DNA from: Roseburia sp.
GTDB taxonomy: Bacteria; Bacillota; Clostridia; Christensenellales; Pumilibacteraceae
NCBI GenBank assembly: GCA_023665905.1
Contig: JAMPDA010000016.1
Coordinates: forward strand, 1 to 43,898
Direction of reading: 5' to 3'
Length of the DNA stretch: 43,898 nucleotides
Shown: piece after piece, positions 25,901 through 34,228 of the stretch
How the letters are laid out: the number at the start of each line of letters is the position of its first letter
How positions within the stretch are numbered: the stretch's first letter is position 1
Translations under genes and position numbers: made by a program
Notes under the pieces: generated by a model
Database searches by the model: none
The model's input: only the letters and a program-made list of their open reading frames with translations
What the model was told of the DNA's origin: nothing

Positions 25901-26223
25901 ACGAGCTTTTGACAGAAGCTGTGCAGCGTGCCGATATTGCATACGGGCAGTGCGTCTATGGCGCGCTCCGCCGCCGCGCGCGTTGCGCCGTCGCGTTTCA
26001 GCGCGGACAGTCGCTCCGCGAGCTTTACGCGGATATCCGCCGCCGCCGCGCGGGTAAACGTTACTATGAGCATATCTTCGAGCCGAGCGCCGCCGAGGAG
26101 CTTTTGTATTATTCGCTCTATCATGACGGTCGTCTTGCCGCTTCCCGCGCCGGCGGAAACTATGATATTGCCGCTCTGAGTTACGGCGCGGCGCTGTTCG
26201 GGTGAAAAGTCTTTAAGCTCCAT
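22903..26223 (-). CDS. addA: ATP-dependent helicase/nuclease subunit A (AddA)
   Basis: The 1106-residue product is the helicase-nuclease engine that resects double-strand breaks and loads RecA. Visible are the Walker A IIVSAGAGSGKTTV (20-33), motif Ia IVTFTRAAAADIR, motif II FIDEYQDVNPLQA (352-364), TTVHSSKGLEYDFVI (motif V), LFYVALTRARRKLLV (motif VI) and the C-terminal PD-(D/E)xK nuclease with GVIDLL and DYKTT (about 1051). It is somewhat shorter than Bacillus AddA. GAGGAGGG lies upstream; the ATG overlaps the end of addB by 11 bases, so the pair is translationally coupled. Confidence 0.97.
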   Translation of the reverse strand: MELKDFSPEQRRAVTQSGNIIVSAGAGSGKTTVMIERIIQKLLGGARLEDMLIVTFTRAAAADIRVKLAERLSALKRDGATRAAAERAIDALPVCNIGTLHSFCQKLVKTYFTAAEIDPAATVAEEGEAAAIMLAAIRRAVDEAWEKRDEYFGAVYDALSSRRDDAGVVTAVRDIMNFALSLPDPDAYLCDIKDDAERFPELDKIFAERKAALIDRAEAIRKASVAIGFSAIENAASDIAPYIDGYIDSVRRTSHRQALDERDAVNDAFKALKVDCKKYREDKAVAQAARSVESAPYARALCAVARSALQGYAQRKSRLGKIDYSDLEHGARRVLRDPVCKREIADGIKYVFIDEYQDVNPLQAAIAEELKSGGGAEMFLVGDIKQSIYAFRRCNPKYFKDATRDPSYTHIRLNDNYRSSARVVDFVNGVFDGLMTEEFGGADYKAERLVFASRRGETGEAEFCAVEEETANADTEAQSCKNGRDVYSVRRAACGKASDAEIKFITDSVLDWIESEKERAEKAGADGVPKTPSFGSVAVLVRSARGEFCAKLQNALGVYGIKCGVGKKSRVSDYPEAVGLIDILRSVDNRFDDIALFTALRSGMGGFSDGELAEIAERGETAAKENGIEPAYGFGRKSYTFWQKAAAYDGRLRGKLDAFYSLRGEIALYAKSHDCADTLGYITSRIDYFQYVYENGGNAHAVEALIEYAAKHRYDVHTFLTLCDSTDIELDASGGGDAVTVTTVHSSKGLEYDFVIVADTAHRFNMEDVRSRVIVSEAGVFVKYPDVSARKLLPSVGWLVENALAPDRLRMEELRLFYVALTRARRKLLVCGKKNAWKKDGKGNAYNAQIDFMRGIAPKKAEIKKREKAAEAPPQPIDPSIVAAVKARCEFKYDTCRDPIKTCVTALASDAGDDYTCAAPVLTDDDRGAVSEKDGATARSKSETSSADAKLKGTAYHRAMELVDFNAPDTDMLERECENFALVDARDILRAAEVMKSLTDGALFYSKERYFIADMTADEIGRRTGTDGSVLVQGVIDLLIVDKDGCAVIVDYKTTAPERLVCDEYFEQLRLYAAAVEKATPYRVKKRYLYSFVTGELVDMSEKIGA

Positions 26224-28984
26224 CGCCGCCCTCCTCTTCCGCGTCGCTCACTCCGCGCGGCTTTTTTTCACCCGTGCATATGCCGACATACGCGCAACGG
26301 TCGCACGCGCCGGCTACGGGCGAGCGCGCGATATACCCCTCCGCTATCTCGTCGGCGGCGTTATTCGCTATTGCAAGCGACGTGTCTATAAGCCCGTCGA
26401 ACTCGTCCTCATCCAAAAGCTGCGAATTTTTCCGCGCAAAGACCGCTTTATTTCCGTCCGTTTTGAACTGCGCGTTAATGACGGTAGATTTTTGTCCGTT
26501 CTCGAGCTTTGCGTCGTACTCGAGCGCGATATTCTCGTCACGAATAAGACAGCCCGAGAGCCTCACGTCACCGCCGTCGTAAGCGCTGCCGAGCGGCATG
26601 TAAAACATGCCCGTGACATGCTTTCCGCCCGTGCGCGCCGCCGCCGCGTACAGCGGAAGTTGCAGGTCGCAGCCGCAAAGGCACATCTTTTTATCGAACT
26701 TCTTATTGCCCGTCTTGTAGTCTATTATGCGTATCTTGCCGTCGCACTCGTCTATCCTGTCTATAACTCCGCCGAACGACGCGCCGTCCTTGCCGAGAAA
26801 TATCTTGCCGCCGAACGGATATTCCGTCGCCGTCGGGCGATAGCTTCCCGCTTCCAGCACCGCCTTGTTAGCCGCCGCATAATCGCACGCGTCGCGTATT
26901 ATGCGCTCGCGCTCGGCAGGCGCGGGCTCCGTTCCGCGCTCCTCGAGTATACCGTCAACAATGCCTTCCACCGCTTTGCGCGAACAGTCGAGCGCGCCGC
27001 CGTCGATAAACCGCTTCATGAAATCGTGCATGATGAGCCCGAACTCGGGCGCGCCCGTCCTGCCGCGACGGCGCTCTTTGAGCCCTATCGTGTCGGTAAG
27101 AAATCGCCCGTACGGGCAATAGAACCAGTGCGTCAGCTCGCTGACAGACAGCTTGCCGCGCGGCGCCGACGCAATGATCGGCTCGAACCGCGGCGAAACG
27201 GCGTCGCACTCGCCTACGGCGGCGGATACGGAGCCCGGATACGACGTAAGTCCCTGCGCGGCAAGCTCGCGCGCGGCGGACGGAACGGCGGCGAACCGCG
27301 CGATATAGTTCGCGTCCGCGCTCACCTTGAGCACCGCATATTCTTCCTCGTACGTCTTTTCGCCGATATATCCGCTTTGCGCCGACGCGAGATCTCCGCC
27401 TGTAGGCAGCATGGACGATCGCCGCGCGCCGCCCGACGTCTTGTATGTACAAAAAACCTTTTCCGCGTTGTTTATAACAGCGGCGAGCTCGGCGCTGTCG
27501 CGCCTGTTTTTCTCGCGCGCAGACGGCTCTATCACATCGCCCGAGGCGCGAAGCTCCGCGTCGCTCAGCAGTCCCGAGTCCGCCGTCCTTATCGGCAGAA
27601 CGCCCTCGTTAAAGTCGGTAACGAACAGCATTTTGCACCTTGTCATGCGAAAGCTCTGCGGCGCGGCGACCGTGACCCTGTCGTCCAACCGCGGCAACGA
27701 CTTAACTTCCAAAGCGCGCGCCGCCGAAAAAAAGCTCGCCGCGTCCGTTTCGAAATCGCCCGAACCGTATCTGCGCAACATGCCCGTCAGCGAGTACACG
27801 GGCGACAGCATGTCGGTCCCGTCCGAGTAAAGCTCGCTCTGCACGGCGGAAAACGCCGCGCGCTCCGCCACATTCTCGCACGCGCTCGAAAAGTCGCCCT
27901 CGAAATAACCGAGCAGCTCTTTGGCACGTTTCACAGCGCGACGTGCGGCGGCGTCGGATATTTCCGCGTCGAGCGCGCCGTAATCTCGTCCGCGCTCATA
28001 CAGATAGTTTTGCAACCTTTCGGCGTCCGTGGCGTCGCAGCCCGAAAACGGGTTTTTACACACCGAAACGAGCGACTCCGTATCGCCCGAGGTCTTGAGC
28101 TTGTACAGCGCGGATAAAAGCGCGACGGGCGGCGTTTCAAAGAGCGGCGTCGCCTCGTCGGTGTAGAAATCGACGTCGTACTCGCGCAGTATTCGCGCAA
28201 GCACGCGCGGATCGGGACACACCACCGAAACATCGCCGTATCTGCCGCCCTTGCACACATACTCGCGTATCCGCGCCGCAACGGCTTTGTACTGCGCGAC
28301 GGCGTCCGGCGCGCGATACACCTCTATATCGCCTTTAAGTTCAGTCTGCGGCGCGGCGTCGTAAAACGCAAAGGCGCGCGCATGCTTTTTTATCGCGGCA
28401 AAAACTTCTCTGTTCAGCTTTGTGGCGTCGGCGTAACCTATCGCGAAGAACCGCGTTTTCGCTATGAATTCGCTTTCGCCGCACGCGGCAATGAGCTCTT
28501 TCAGTCTGTCGGGCGAATCGCGATACTCGGCTTTAAGCCTGTCGTATTCCGCCTTGATGAGCGCAAGATCGCCGAGCTTGCTCGCGAGCGATCCCTTGGC
28601 GGATATTTCGGATATTTCCACTCCCGACGCCGCGATCTGCAAAAGCGCGTCGTAGACGGACTTTGCAAACTCGCCGTATCGCACGGCGTTTTTGTAGTAG
28701 CAAAGCTTATCTTTGACCGCCTCGGCGGCGCGCGCGGTTATCATTACTCCGCCCTCACGCGACAGCGTTTTCGCGTTTTTGAGCACGCGCCGACACAGCC
28801 GCGACAGCGTAAGTACTTCGCAGTCGATAGCCGCGCCGTGCTTGAACAGCGCCTTTTCCACATGCAGCGTGTAGCGGTCGGGCGTAAGCACGACATAATA
28901 CTCGTTCGGCGAGAACTTGCGCGAACGCAATTCGGAAGCCAGCGCGTCGAGCGCCGACGGATAACTGTCGTACAGCCGGTCCAT
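26213..28984 (-). CDS. addB: ATP-dependent nuclease subunit B (AddB)
   Basis: The 923-residue product is the partner nuclease of AddA. The C-terminal nuclease has GGVIDRIDECDGKIRIIDYKTGNK, and the Fe-S cluster cysteines are seen as YCPYGRFL (first Cys) and CDRCAYVGIC (last three). It is much shorter than Bacillus AddB (about 1166), and the N-terminus (MDRLYDSYPSALDALASELR) lacks the GxxGSGKT nucleotide loop of the Bacillus protein. The ATG at 28984 is preferred over 29008, because a TATAAT box lies six bases before it and the longer frame would start in the promoter spacer. It heads the addBA operon and is divergent from the lipoprotein gene. Confidence 0.93.
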   Translation of the reverse strand: MDRLYDSYPSALDALASELRSRKFSPNEYYVVLTPDRYTLHVEKALFKHGAAIDCEVLTLSRLCRRVLKNAKTLSREGGVMITARAAEAVKDKLCYYKNAVRYGEFAKSVYDALLQIAASGVEISEISAKGSLASKLGDLALIKAEYDRLKAEYRDSPDRLKELIAACGESEFIAKTRFFAIGYADATKLNREVFAAIKKHARAFAFYDAAPQTELKGDIEVYRAPDAVAQYKAVAARIREYVCKGGRYGDVSVVCPDPRVLARILREYDVDFYTDEATPLFETPPVALLSALYKLKTSGDTESLVSVCKNPFSGCDATDAERLQNYLYERGRDYGALDAEISDAAARRAVKRAKELLGYFEGDFSSACENVAERAAFSAVQSELYSDGTDMLSPVYSLTGMLRRYGSGDFETDAASFFSAARALEVKSLPRLDDRVTVAAPQSFRMTRCKMLFVTDFNEGVLPIRTADSGLLSDAELRASGDVIEPSAREKNRRDSAELAAVINNAEKVFCTYKTSGGARRSSMLPTGGDLASAQSGYIGEKTYEEEYAVLKVSADANYIARFAAVPSAARELAAQGLTSYPGSVSAAVGECDAVSPRFEPIIASAPRGKLSVSELTHWFYCPYGRFLTDTIGLKERRRGRTGAPEFGLIMHDFMKRFIDGGALDCSRKAVEGIVDGILEERGTEPAPAERERIIRDACDYAAANKAVLEAGSYRPTATEYPFGGKIFLGKDGASFGGVIDRIDECDGKIRIIDYKTGNKKFDKKMCLCGCDLQLPLYAAAARTGGKHVTGMFYMPLGSAYDGGDVRLSGCLIRDENIALEYDAKLENGQKSTVINAQFKTDGNKAVFARKNSQLLDEDEFDGLIDTSLAIANNAADEIAEGYIARSPVAGACDRCAYVGICTGEKKPRGVSDAEEEGGDGA

Positions 28985-29019
28985 GCGTCTATTATACAGT
29001 CGGCGCATTAAAAAAGCAA
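28984..29019 (-). promoter_or_regulatory. leaderless promoter of addBA
   Basis: TTGCTT (29014-29019), 17 bases, perfect TATAAT (28991-28996), six bases (AGACGC), ATG at 28984. Confidence 0.75.
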
Positions 29020-29050
29020 GTTATATCCGGCAAAAGGCGTGAGCAAACAT

Positions 29051-29088
29051 TTGCAAAACACACGCGATTGTGTTAAAATACGGTCATG
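29051..29088 (+). promoter_or_regulatory. leaderless promoter of the lipoprotein gene
   Basis: TTGCAA (29051-29056), 17 bases, TAAAAT (29074-29079), six bases (ACGGTC), ATG at 29086. Same -35 hexamer as the GH2-like gene. Confidence 0.8.
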
Positions 29089-30093
29089 AGATCTACAGGA
29101 AAAAAACTGTGTTCGGTCGCGGCGCTCGCGGCGACGGCGGCGCTCGTAGGCTGCAGCAGCGGCATTACGGTCAGCTTCGACACCGAACGCCCGTGGCACG
29201 ACACAGGCGCAAGCGCCGCGGTTTTCGCTTATGAAAAGCTCGGCTACGACGTGGCGATATACGACACGTCGGACGGAACGGACGACGAAAGCCGCGTCAA
29301 GATAGCAAGCGGCAGTCTTGTCTACACGCTCGAGGAACGTCCGCGCACCGACGACACGGCGGCGCACACTTATCTCGACATGGCATTTTCGGTCACGTAC
29401 AACGACAGCGCGCCCGAGCTCGACCGCGGCCTTACGGACACTATAACGAGCAGTACGGTATTTCGCACAGACAGCCTTGCTACGAGCAGAATGGAAAAAA
29501 CGGTCGCGCTCGCCGACCGCACGGGCACGGACAACCTGTCGTATGTGATAGAAGCGGACTACTTCGGCACGCACACGGCTAAGCGCATTTGGACAAAGGA
29601 CGGCACGGTAGACACCATGTCCGTTCCGCAATCGTCGTACAACGACAACGAAATGGCGATATTCCTCGCGCGCGCGACGGCGCTGAGCGCCGGCGTATCC
29701 AATAATTTCTACATGACAAACATATTCGACTCGTTCATCAACGGGTCGTTTACCGAATACACAATGGTCGCCGCCGCCGAAAAGAGCACAGTTTCCGTCG
29801 ATATCGGGGATTGGGTAAAAGACTGCGGCGTACAGCCGGCAAAGGCGGACGACGACAGCGTTATCGAGCCGCGCACCTATCCCATATCGTGCTATGATGT
29901 GAATATCCGAACGACTGCCACCAAGCACGGTCCGCCGTATCGGGTCATGTATTCGGAAAACCCCTTTAAGATCGGCGAAAAAGAACACAAAAAAATACCC
30001 GTCAAAATACAGTACAACCAATACAGCGGCGGCAAGGTTTCCGTAGTGACGGAATACACGCTCACCTCGTGCGCGTTCGATAAGCTCGCATAA
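29086..30093 (+). CDS. uncharacterised lipoprotein
   Basis: The 335-residue product begins with a lipoprotein signal: RSTGKK, a hydrophobic Ala/Leu stretch, then lipobox LVGC with Cys23. The mature part (SSGITVSFDTERPWHDTGASAAVFAYEKLGYDV) shows no known domain; it has many beta-prone stretches and the PVKIQYNQYSGGKVSVVTEYTL ending, like a secreted sensor or surface protein. It would be anchored outside the membrane. It is 35 bases upstream of the ATP-grasp gene on the same strand and probably in one transcript with it. Function unknown. Confidence 0.75.
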   Translation: MRSTGKKLCSVAALAATAALVGCSSGITVSFDTERPWHDTGASAAVFAYEKLGYDVAIYDTSDGTDDESRVKIASGSLVYTLEERPRTDDTAAHTYLDMAFSVTYNDSAPELDRGLTDTITSSTVFRTDSLATSRMEKTVALADRTGTDNLSYVIEADYFGTHTAKRIWTKDGTVDTMSVPQSSYNDNEMAIFLARATALSAGVSNNFYMTNIFDSFINGSFTEYTMVAAAEKSTVSVDIGDWVKDCGVQPAKADDDSVIEPRTYPISCYDVNIRTTATKHGPPYRVMYSENPFKIGEKEHKKIPVKIQYNQYSGGKVSVVTEYTLTSCAFDKLA

Positions 30094-30128
30094 AAATCGA
30101 CGGGAAAAAGTACGTATGACGGAAACTT

Positions 30129-31016
30129 ATGCGTAAAACAAAGATACTTATACTTATAAACGCATTTGCGCCGACGCTCGAAACGCGGCAGACGGCGCGG
30201 TTTTGCGAGGAGTTTCGCGCACGCGGCGCGGAGGTCGAAGTAAAGCGCAACGACTTTTTCCCGACGGCTGTGGAAGGCGGGAAAGCGACTATAAACATCG
30301 ACTGCGACGCCTGCCTTTTTCTCGACAAAGATAAATACGTATCGCAGCTTATGGAAAAGCGCGGCGTAAGGCTTTTCAACAGCGCGCGCGCCATTGCCGA
30401 CTGCGACGATAAAATGCAAACGCACATGATCCTTGCCGACAGCGGCATACCCATGCCGGACACCCTGCCCGGGCTTTTGTGCTACGACAAAACCGCCGCC
30501 GTTCCGCCCGAAGTATTCGACGCGGTGGAAAAAAAGCTCGGTTATCCCGTCATCGTCAAACAGTCGTACGGCTCGTGCGGCAAGGGCGTTTTCAAGGCGG
30601 ACGACCGAAAAGCGCTCATCGACATCGTAGAGTCGATAAAGACGACCTCGCACCTCTATCAGCGATACGTGGCGCGTTCGCACGGCAAAGACATGCGCGT
30701 CATCGTTGTGGGCGGAAAAGTGCTCGGCGGCATACTGCGCATGTCCGACGTGGATTTCCGCTCCAATATAGGTTTAGGAGGAAAAGCCGTCAAGACCGAT
30801 GTTCCGCCCGAAATACGCGACATTGCGCTCCGCGTGACGGACATTTTAGGGCTCGACTATTGCGGCATAGATTTTCTGCTCGCCGAAAACCCGCTGCTGT
30901 GCGAAGTCAATTCCAACGCGTTCTTCGACGCATTCGAAGCGGCTACGGGCATAAACGTCGCCGGCGCATACGCGGAACACATACTTAAGAGTATCGGCAA
31001 AACCGCGCGCGGATAA
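30129..31016 (+). CDS. RimK-like ATP-grasp ligase
   Basis: The 295-residue product has the RimK/alpha-L-glutamate ligase layout: a pre-ATP-grasp domain (1-95), DKMQTHMILADSGIPMPDT (98-116), the ATP-binding strands PVIVKQSYGSCGKGVFKA (about 139-156), YQRYVARSHGKDMRVIVVGGKVLGGILR and the metal-binding end GIDFLLAENPLLCEVNSNAFF (Glu and Asn ligands). Such enzymes join an amino acid or amine to a carboxylate; the substrate cannot be told. No strong ribosome site is seen, and translation may depend on the lipoprotein gene just upstream. Confidence 0.85.
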   Translation: MRKTKILILINAFAPTLETRQTARFCEEFRARGAEVEVKRNDFFPTAVEGGKATINIDCDACLFLDKDKYVSQLMEKRGVRLFNSARAIADCDDKMQTHMILADSGIPMPDTLPGLLCYDKTAAVPPEVFDAVEKKLGYPVIVKQSYGSCGKGVFKADDRKALIDIVESIKTTSHLYQRYVARSHGKDMRVIVVGGKVLGGILRMSDVDFRSNIGLGGKAVKTDVPPEIRDIALRVTDILGLDYCGIDFLLAENPLLCEVNSNAFFDAFEAATGINVAGAYAEHILKSIGKTARG

Positions 31017-31066
31017 ATTAGGTATGTCATTTCGACCTAAAGCGAGAATAGCCCAACCACCGTTTT
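31017..31066. repeat. repeat fragment at the end of the ATP-grasp gene
   Basis: A partial arm (ATGTCATTTCGACCT) and the ACCACCGTTTT flank. No hairpin terminator is seen. Confidence 0.55.
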
Positions 31067-31204
31067 GTCATTTCGACCGGAGCGCGTCAGCGCGTAGCGG
31101 AGAAATCCAGGCGCGTAAGCGCCGCATGATTATGGTATAGTTATAGTAAAGCCGCTTCACTTTGCGGCGGATCGCCTAGACCTCTCGACTGCGCTCGAGG
31201 TGAC
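31067..31204. repeat. interspersed repeat, copy 9 (short form)
   Basis: Ends GTCATTTCGACCGG and GCGCTCGAGGTGAC. Middle with CCAGGCGCGTAAGCGCCGC. Confidence 0.8.
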
Positions 31205-31243
31205 ATAACGTTTGTTTAACTACTTCACCTTACGGCTACGCCA

Positions 31244-31289
31244 AAGATCTCTCCGAGCGTATTGCTCCGCAATGCTTGGTCGAGATGAC
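31244..31289. repeat. interspersed repeat, right end only
   Basis: From AAGATCTCTCCGAGCG to GGTCGAGATGAC; the rest of the gap up to the next gene shows nothing else. Confidence 0.7.
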
Positions 31290-31363
31290 ATGACGTTTGT
31301 TTAGGTACGCAAATACGCGAGAGTGCGCTGCCTCGACGGCGCAGTGGATGCATTCACCGCCGA

Positions 31364-32155
31364 TCAGTTTCCCGTGCTGTCGTAACGCCGTATCCCCACA
31401 TGCCACACAGTGAGCGCGAGCGTCATTATAACGATCGCGCCGACGGCGCTCCACAGCACCGACCACCAGATGTTCGCACCCGTTATCAAGCATTCCACCG
31501 GATAATACAGGAACAGCCCGAACGGTATGACAAAAAACATAATTGAAGCGAACGCCTTGCCCATATAGCGCACCGGATATTTGGCATAATTGGACAGGTT
31601 GTACACGGTATTCAAAAATATGCCGGCGTTTTTGACCCAAAACGCGAGCGACGCGAACAACAGCTTTATTCCGGTAAAGCAGAATATCCCGAAGAACGCG
31701 CAGAATATAAGACCTATTACACCGCTCGCCGACCAAGCTATACCGGCTTGCGGTCCGAATATGCACATCACGGCGATGCCGACGACGAACTCCCCTATCC
31801 CGTCCCATTTAAACGTCTTTGCCACAAACTGAAAGAGCGGATTTAACGGGCGCGTCAGGTAAATATCCAGTTCGCCGCGGCGGATAGCCCAATATGCGAG
31901 CAACCACAGCTCGTCGGTAAATATGTGGTCGATGGACTTGGGTATCAGCACAAAGCCGAACAGGAACGCGAGCGTTTCAAACGTCCACACGCCGAGCGCC
32001 GGAACGGACCCGACTATTATATATATGGTGCAGAGCGACACCACCTCGGCTATGGCAAAGCTTATCATCATAATTATGAAGTCCGCTTTGTACGACAGGC
32101 CGCTTCTGAGGCTCATGGACACGTATTTCGGGTACAGTTTAAGTTCTTTCAGCAT
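31364..32155 (-). CDS. ABC-2 exporter permease (second subunit)
   Basis: The 263-residue product is a six-helix permease of the ABC2_membrane_6 type (daunorubicin-exporter-like), with the MLKELKLYPKYVSMSLRSGLSYKADF cytosolic start and the LAYWAIRRGELDIYLTRPLNPLFQ loop that is typical of these proteins. The ATG at 32155 has GGAGG eight bases upstream, and it starts just after the first permease ends. With the next two genes it forms an ATPase-permease-permease exporter. Substrate unknown. The downstream side is a repeat cluster. Confidence 0.85.
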   Translation of the reverse strand: MLKELKLYPKYVSMSLRSGLSYKADFIIMMISFAIAEVVSLCTIYIIVGSVPALGVWTFETLAFLFGFVLIPKSIDHIFTDELWLLAYWAIRRGELDIYLTRPLNPLFQFVAKTFKWDGIGEFVVGIAVMCIFGPQAGIAWSASGVIGLIFCAFFGIFCFTGIKLLFASLAFWVKNAGIFLNTVYNLSNYAKYPVRYMGKAFASIMFFVIPFGLFLYYPVECLITGANIWWSVLWSAVGAIVIMTLALTVWHVGIRRYDSTGN

Positions 32156-32159
32156 ACCG

Positions 32160-32981
32160 TCAGCCTCCGAACACCACAACTTTTTTGACGGAAGTTTTAT
32201 AGAGCAACACGCCTATCGCGTCCAGCGCGACTATCCAAGCGAGCGATATCGCAAACGAAATCGCTATTTCGGCAAGGTCGAGCTGTCCCAAAAACAGCCG
32301 CACCGGCATGCTTATCATCGACGGAAATGGCGTATAGCCGAGCGCCGTCTGCGCCCACGCCGGAAACAGCGACAGCGGCACCATTGCGCCCGACAAAAAT
32401 CCCACGAGCACATTCGTAATGGATCGAACGCCGAACATCGCCTGGGTGTGAAAGGCAAACTGACCGAACAGAAAATCGATAGCTTCGCCTATCAACATCG
32501 ACAGCAAGCACGCCGGAACGAACAGCAAAACGTTGTACCATACTATCCCCGTAAGCCCGAACCCGAACACCACCGTCAATGTGCCGACAACGGTCATCGG
32601 CACGCCGATAATAAAAAACCGCGCGATAAACGAGCCGAACGACATAAAACCGAGCTGAGCGCGATAGCTTATGGGCTTCATCAGGCGCATGCCTATCAAG
32701 CCGAACCGCACGTCGTCCACGATCTCGCTCATCGTGCTCGTATACGTCACTTCCCCCACAACGGCGGAAAGCACCACGTACATCAACATCTGCGGAAACG
32801 CATATCCGCCTATGGCGTTTTCGGGCGAGAACTTGTATATCGCCCACCACAAAAGACCCATTAGCACGGCGTTTATCACCGCGCCGAAAACCCACAAAAA
32901 CACCTGACCGCGATACGCCAAGGTCGTCTGCAATGACGATTTGGAAAATATAAAATACTTTTTTACCCGTCCGACTTTCAT
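32160..32981 (-). CDS. ABC-2 exporter permease (first subunit)
   Basis: The 273-residue product is a homologous six-helix permease (MKVGRVKKYFIFSKSSLQTTLAYRGQVFLWV, then FGLIGMRLMKPISYRAQLGFMSFGSF). The FGLIGMRLMKPISY part matches the RRGELDIYLTRPLNP loop in its partner, as expected for a heterodimeric membrane pair. The ATG overlaps the stop of the ATPase gene (ATGA). Confidence 0.85.
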   Translation of the reverse strand: MKVGRVKKYFIFSKSSLQTTLAYRGQVFLWVFGAVINAVLMGLLWWAIYKFSPENAIGGYAFPQMLMYVVLSAVVGEVTYTSTMSEIVDDVRFGLIGMRLMKPISYRAQLGFMSFGSFIARFFIIGVPMTVVGTLTVVFGFGLTGIVWYNVLLFVPACLLSMLIGEAIDFLFGQFAFHTQAMFGVRSITNVLVGFLSGAMVPLSLFPAWAQTALGYTPFPSMISMPVRLFLGQLDLAEIAISFAISLAWIVALDAIGVLLYKTSVKKVVVFGG

Positions 32982-34084
32982 GCGCCCTCACCGTCTTGCG
33001 CTTCGCCTTCCGCCGCGCCGTTTGCCGCTTCGTCGCTATTCGGTTCGCCGTTCGTCGCACCGCCGGCGGCCTTTATCCCGTCGATAGTAAGCCCTTGTTT
33101 TTCGTAGATCCTTTCAACGACCTGCTCTATTCCCGTTTCGGAAAGCTTTACGTCGTCCACCTTGTAGTTTTCGAGCAGAAAGCCCAAAAGCGTATCTATC
33201 TTGAGCTTTTGCGCGTCGATAGTGAACGTCGTCAAAAGACCGTTCCCTTCCGTCGCGACGTTATCCACAGGGTACTTGTCCGTCACCGCGGATACGTCTA
33301 TGGGCGCACCCGTCTGTATAGTCACGTTGCGCTTGTCGCCGAACATATGCTTTATGCTGTCGAGCGCGCCGTCATAGAGTATCTTGCCGGCGTCGAGTAT
33401 TATTACGCGGTCGCACAAAAGCTCGATATCGCTCATGGCGTGCGTCGTGAGTATGAGCGTGGTGTTGTACTCGGTCTTGAGCGTATTTATCGCATCGATG
33501 AGATTGCGCTTTACGAGCACGTCGAGTCCTATCGTCGGCTCGTCCAAAAACAGCGTCTTGGGGTTGTGGAGCATGGCGGCGGCGAGGTCTGCGCGCATGC
33601 GCTGACCGAGCGACAGCGTGCGCACGGGCGCGTCCATAAACGGGCGCATGTCCATAAGCTCCGTCAGCTCGCCGAGCCGCTTTTTGTAATCGGCTTCGGG
33701 AATGTCGTAAATGTATCGCAACAGCTCGTACGTTTCGGTAAGCGGCAGATCGTACCACAGCTGCGTTTTCTGCCCGAACACCACGCCTATGGTTTTGAGC
33801 ACGGCGTTGCGCTCTTTGGACTTGTACGGGTGCCTGCCGTCTATAAGTATCTCGCCGTTTGTCGGCGTAAGTATGCCGCTCATCATCTTGATGGTGGTGG
33901 ACTTGCCGGCGCCGTTCGCGCCGATATATCCGACCGACTCGCCGTCCTCTACCGTAAACGAAATATTGTCCACAGCCTTAACGAGAGTGTGCTTGGTGGA
34001 AAAAAGCGTCTTGAACATTCCGAGTACGCCCTTGCCGCGTATCGGTTTTTTGAAATATTTTTCTACGTTTTTCAGTTCTATCAT
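32978..34084 (-). CDS. ABC exporter ATPase subunit
   Basis: The 368-residue product has one ATP-binding domain: Walker A GANGAGKST, Q-loop VVFGQKTQLWYDL, signature LSLGQRMRADLA, Walker B TLFLDEPTIGLD and the switch His in TTHAMSD. The LWYDLPLTETYELLR and LSLGQRMR stretches are typical of ATPases paired with ABC2_membrane_6 permeases. The C-terminal 30 residues are an acidic Gly/Ala/Glu tail. The ATG has GAGG upstream. Its promoter, 145 bases away, has a 12-base G run between the -35 and the -10 boxes (separate entry), so expression of all three genes may switch on and off. Confidence 0.92.
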   Translation of the reverse strand: MIELKNVEKYFKKPIRGKGVLGMFKTLFSTKHTLVKAVDNISFTVEDGESVGYIGANGAGKSTTIKMMSGILTPTNGEILIDGRHPYKSKERNAVLKTIGVVFGQKTQLWYDLPLTETYELLRYIYDIPEADYKKRLGELTELMDMRPFMDAPVRTLSLGQRMRADLAAAMLHNPKTLFLDEPTIGLDVLVKRNLIDAINTLKTEYNTTLILTTHAMSDIELLCDRVIILDAGKILYDGALDSIKHMFGDKRNVTIQTGAPIDVSAVTDKYPVDNVATEGNGLLTTFTIDAQKLKIDTLLGFLLENYKVDDVKLSETGIEQVVERIYEKQGLTIDGIKAAGGATNGEPNSDEAANGAAEGEAQDGEGA

Positions 34085-34228
34085 AGCTGCCTCGACAACC
34101 CTGCGATGATTATGTTTACTCCTCGAATAAATTAGGTATTATACCAAATTTGTCCACGTCGCAAATTTGCCATTGCTAGCAAGCAAATTTGCTCCTCGAA
34201 TAAAATCGAAAAATGCACGGGATAATGT
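34085..34228 (-). promoter_or_regulatory. long leader of the ABC exporter operon with duplicated elements
   Basis: In mRNA sense the leader holds two copies of TTCGAGGAGYAAA (34190s and about 34120-34110), a GCAAATTTGC palindrome occurring twice with a spacer between, and a second TATAAT inside the palindrome GGTATAATACC (about 34135-34145). The duplication and the possible second promoter suggest that more than one start point is used. Confidence 0.45.

Noticed and set aside
23599..26205. 868-codon open frame on the plus strand opposite addA
   Set aside because: It is a shadow of addA in GC-rich DNA: Arg/His-rich composition, no motif, no ribosome site, while the other strand encodes a clear AddA.
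34130..34190. Possible 15-codon leader peptide after GAGGAG in the ABC exporter leader
   Set aside because: It would need a TTG start and has no codon pattern typical of attenuation; the duplicated leader sequence explains the GAGGAG as well.
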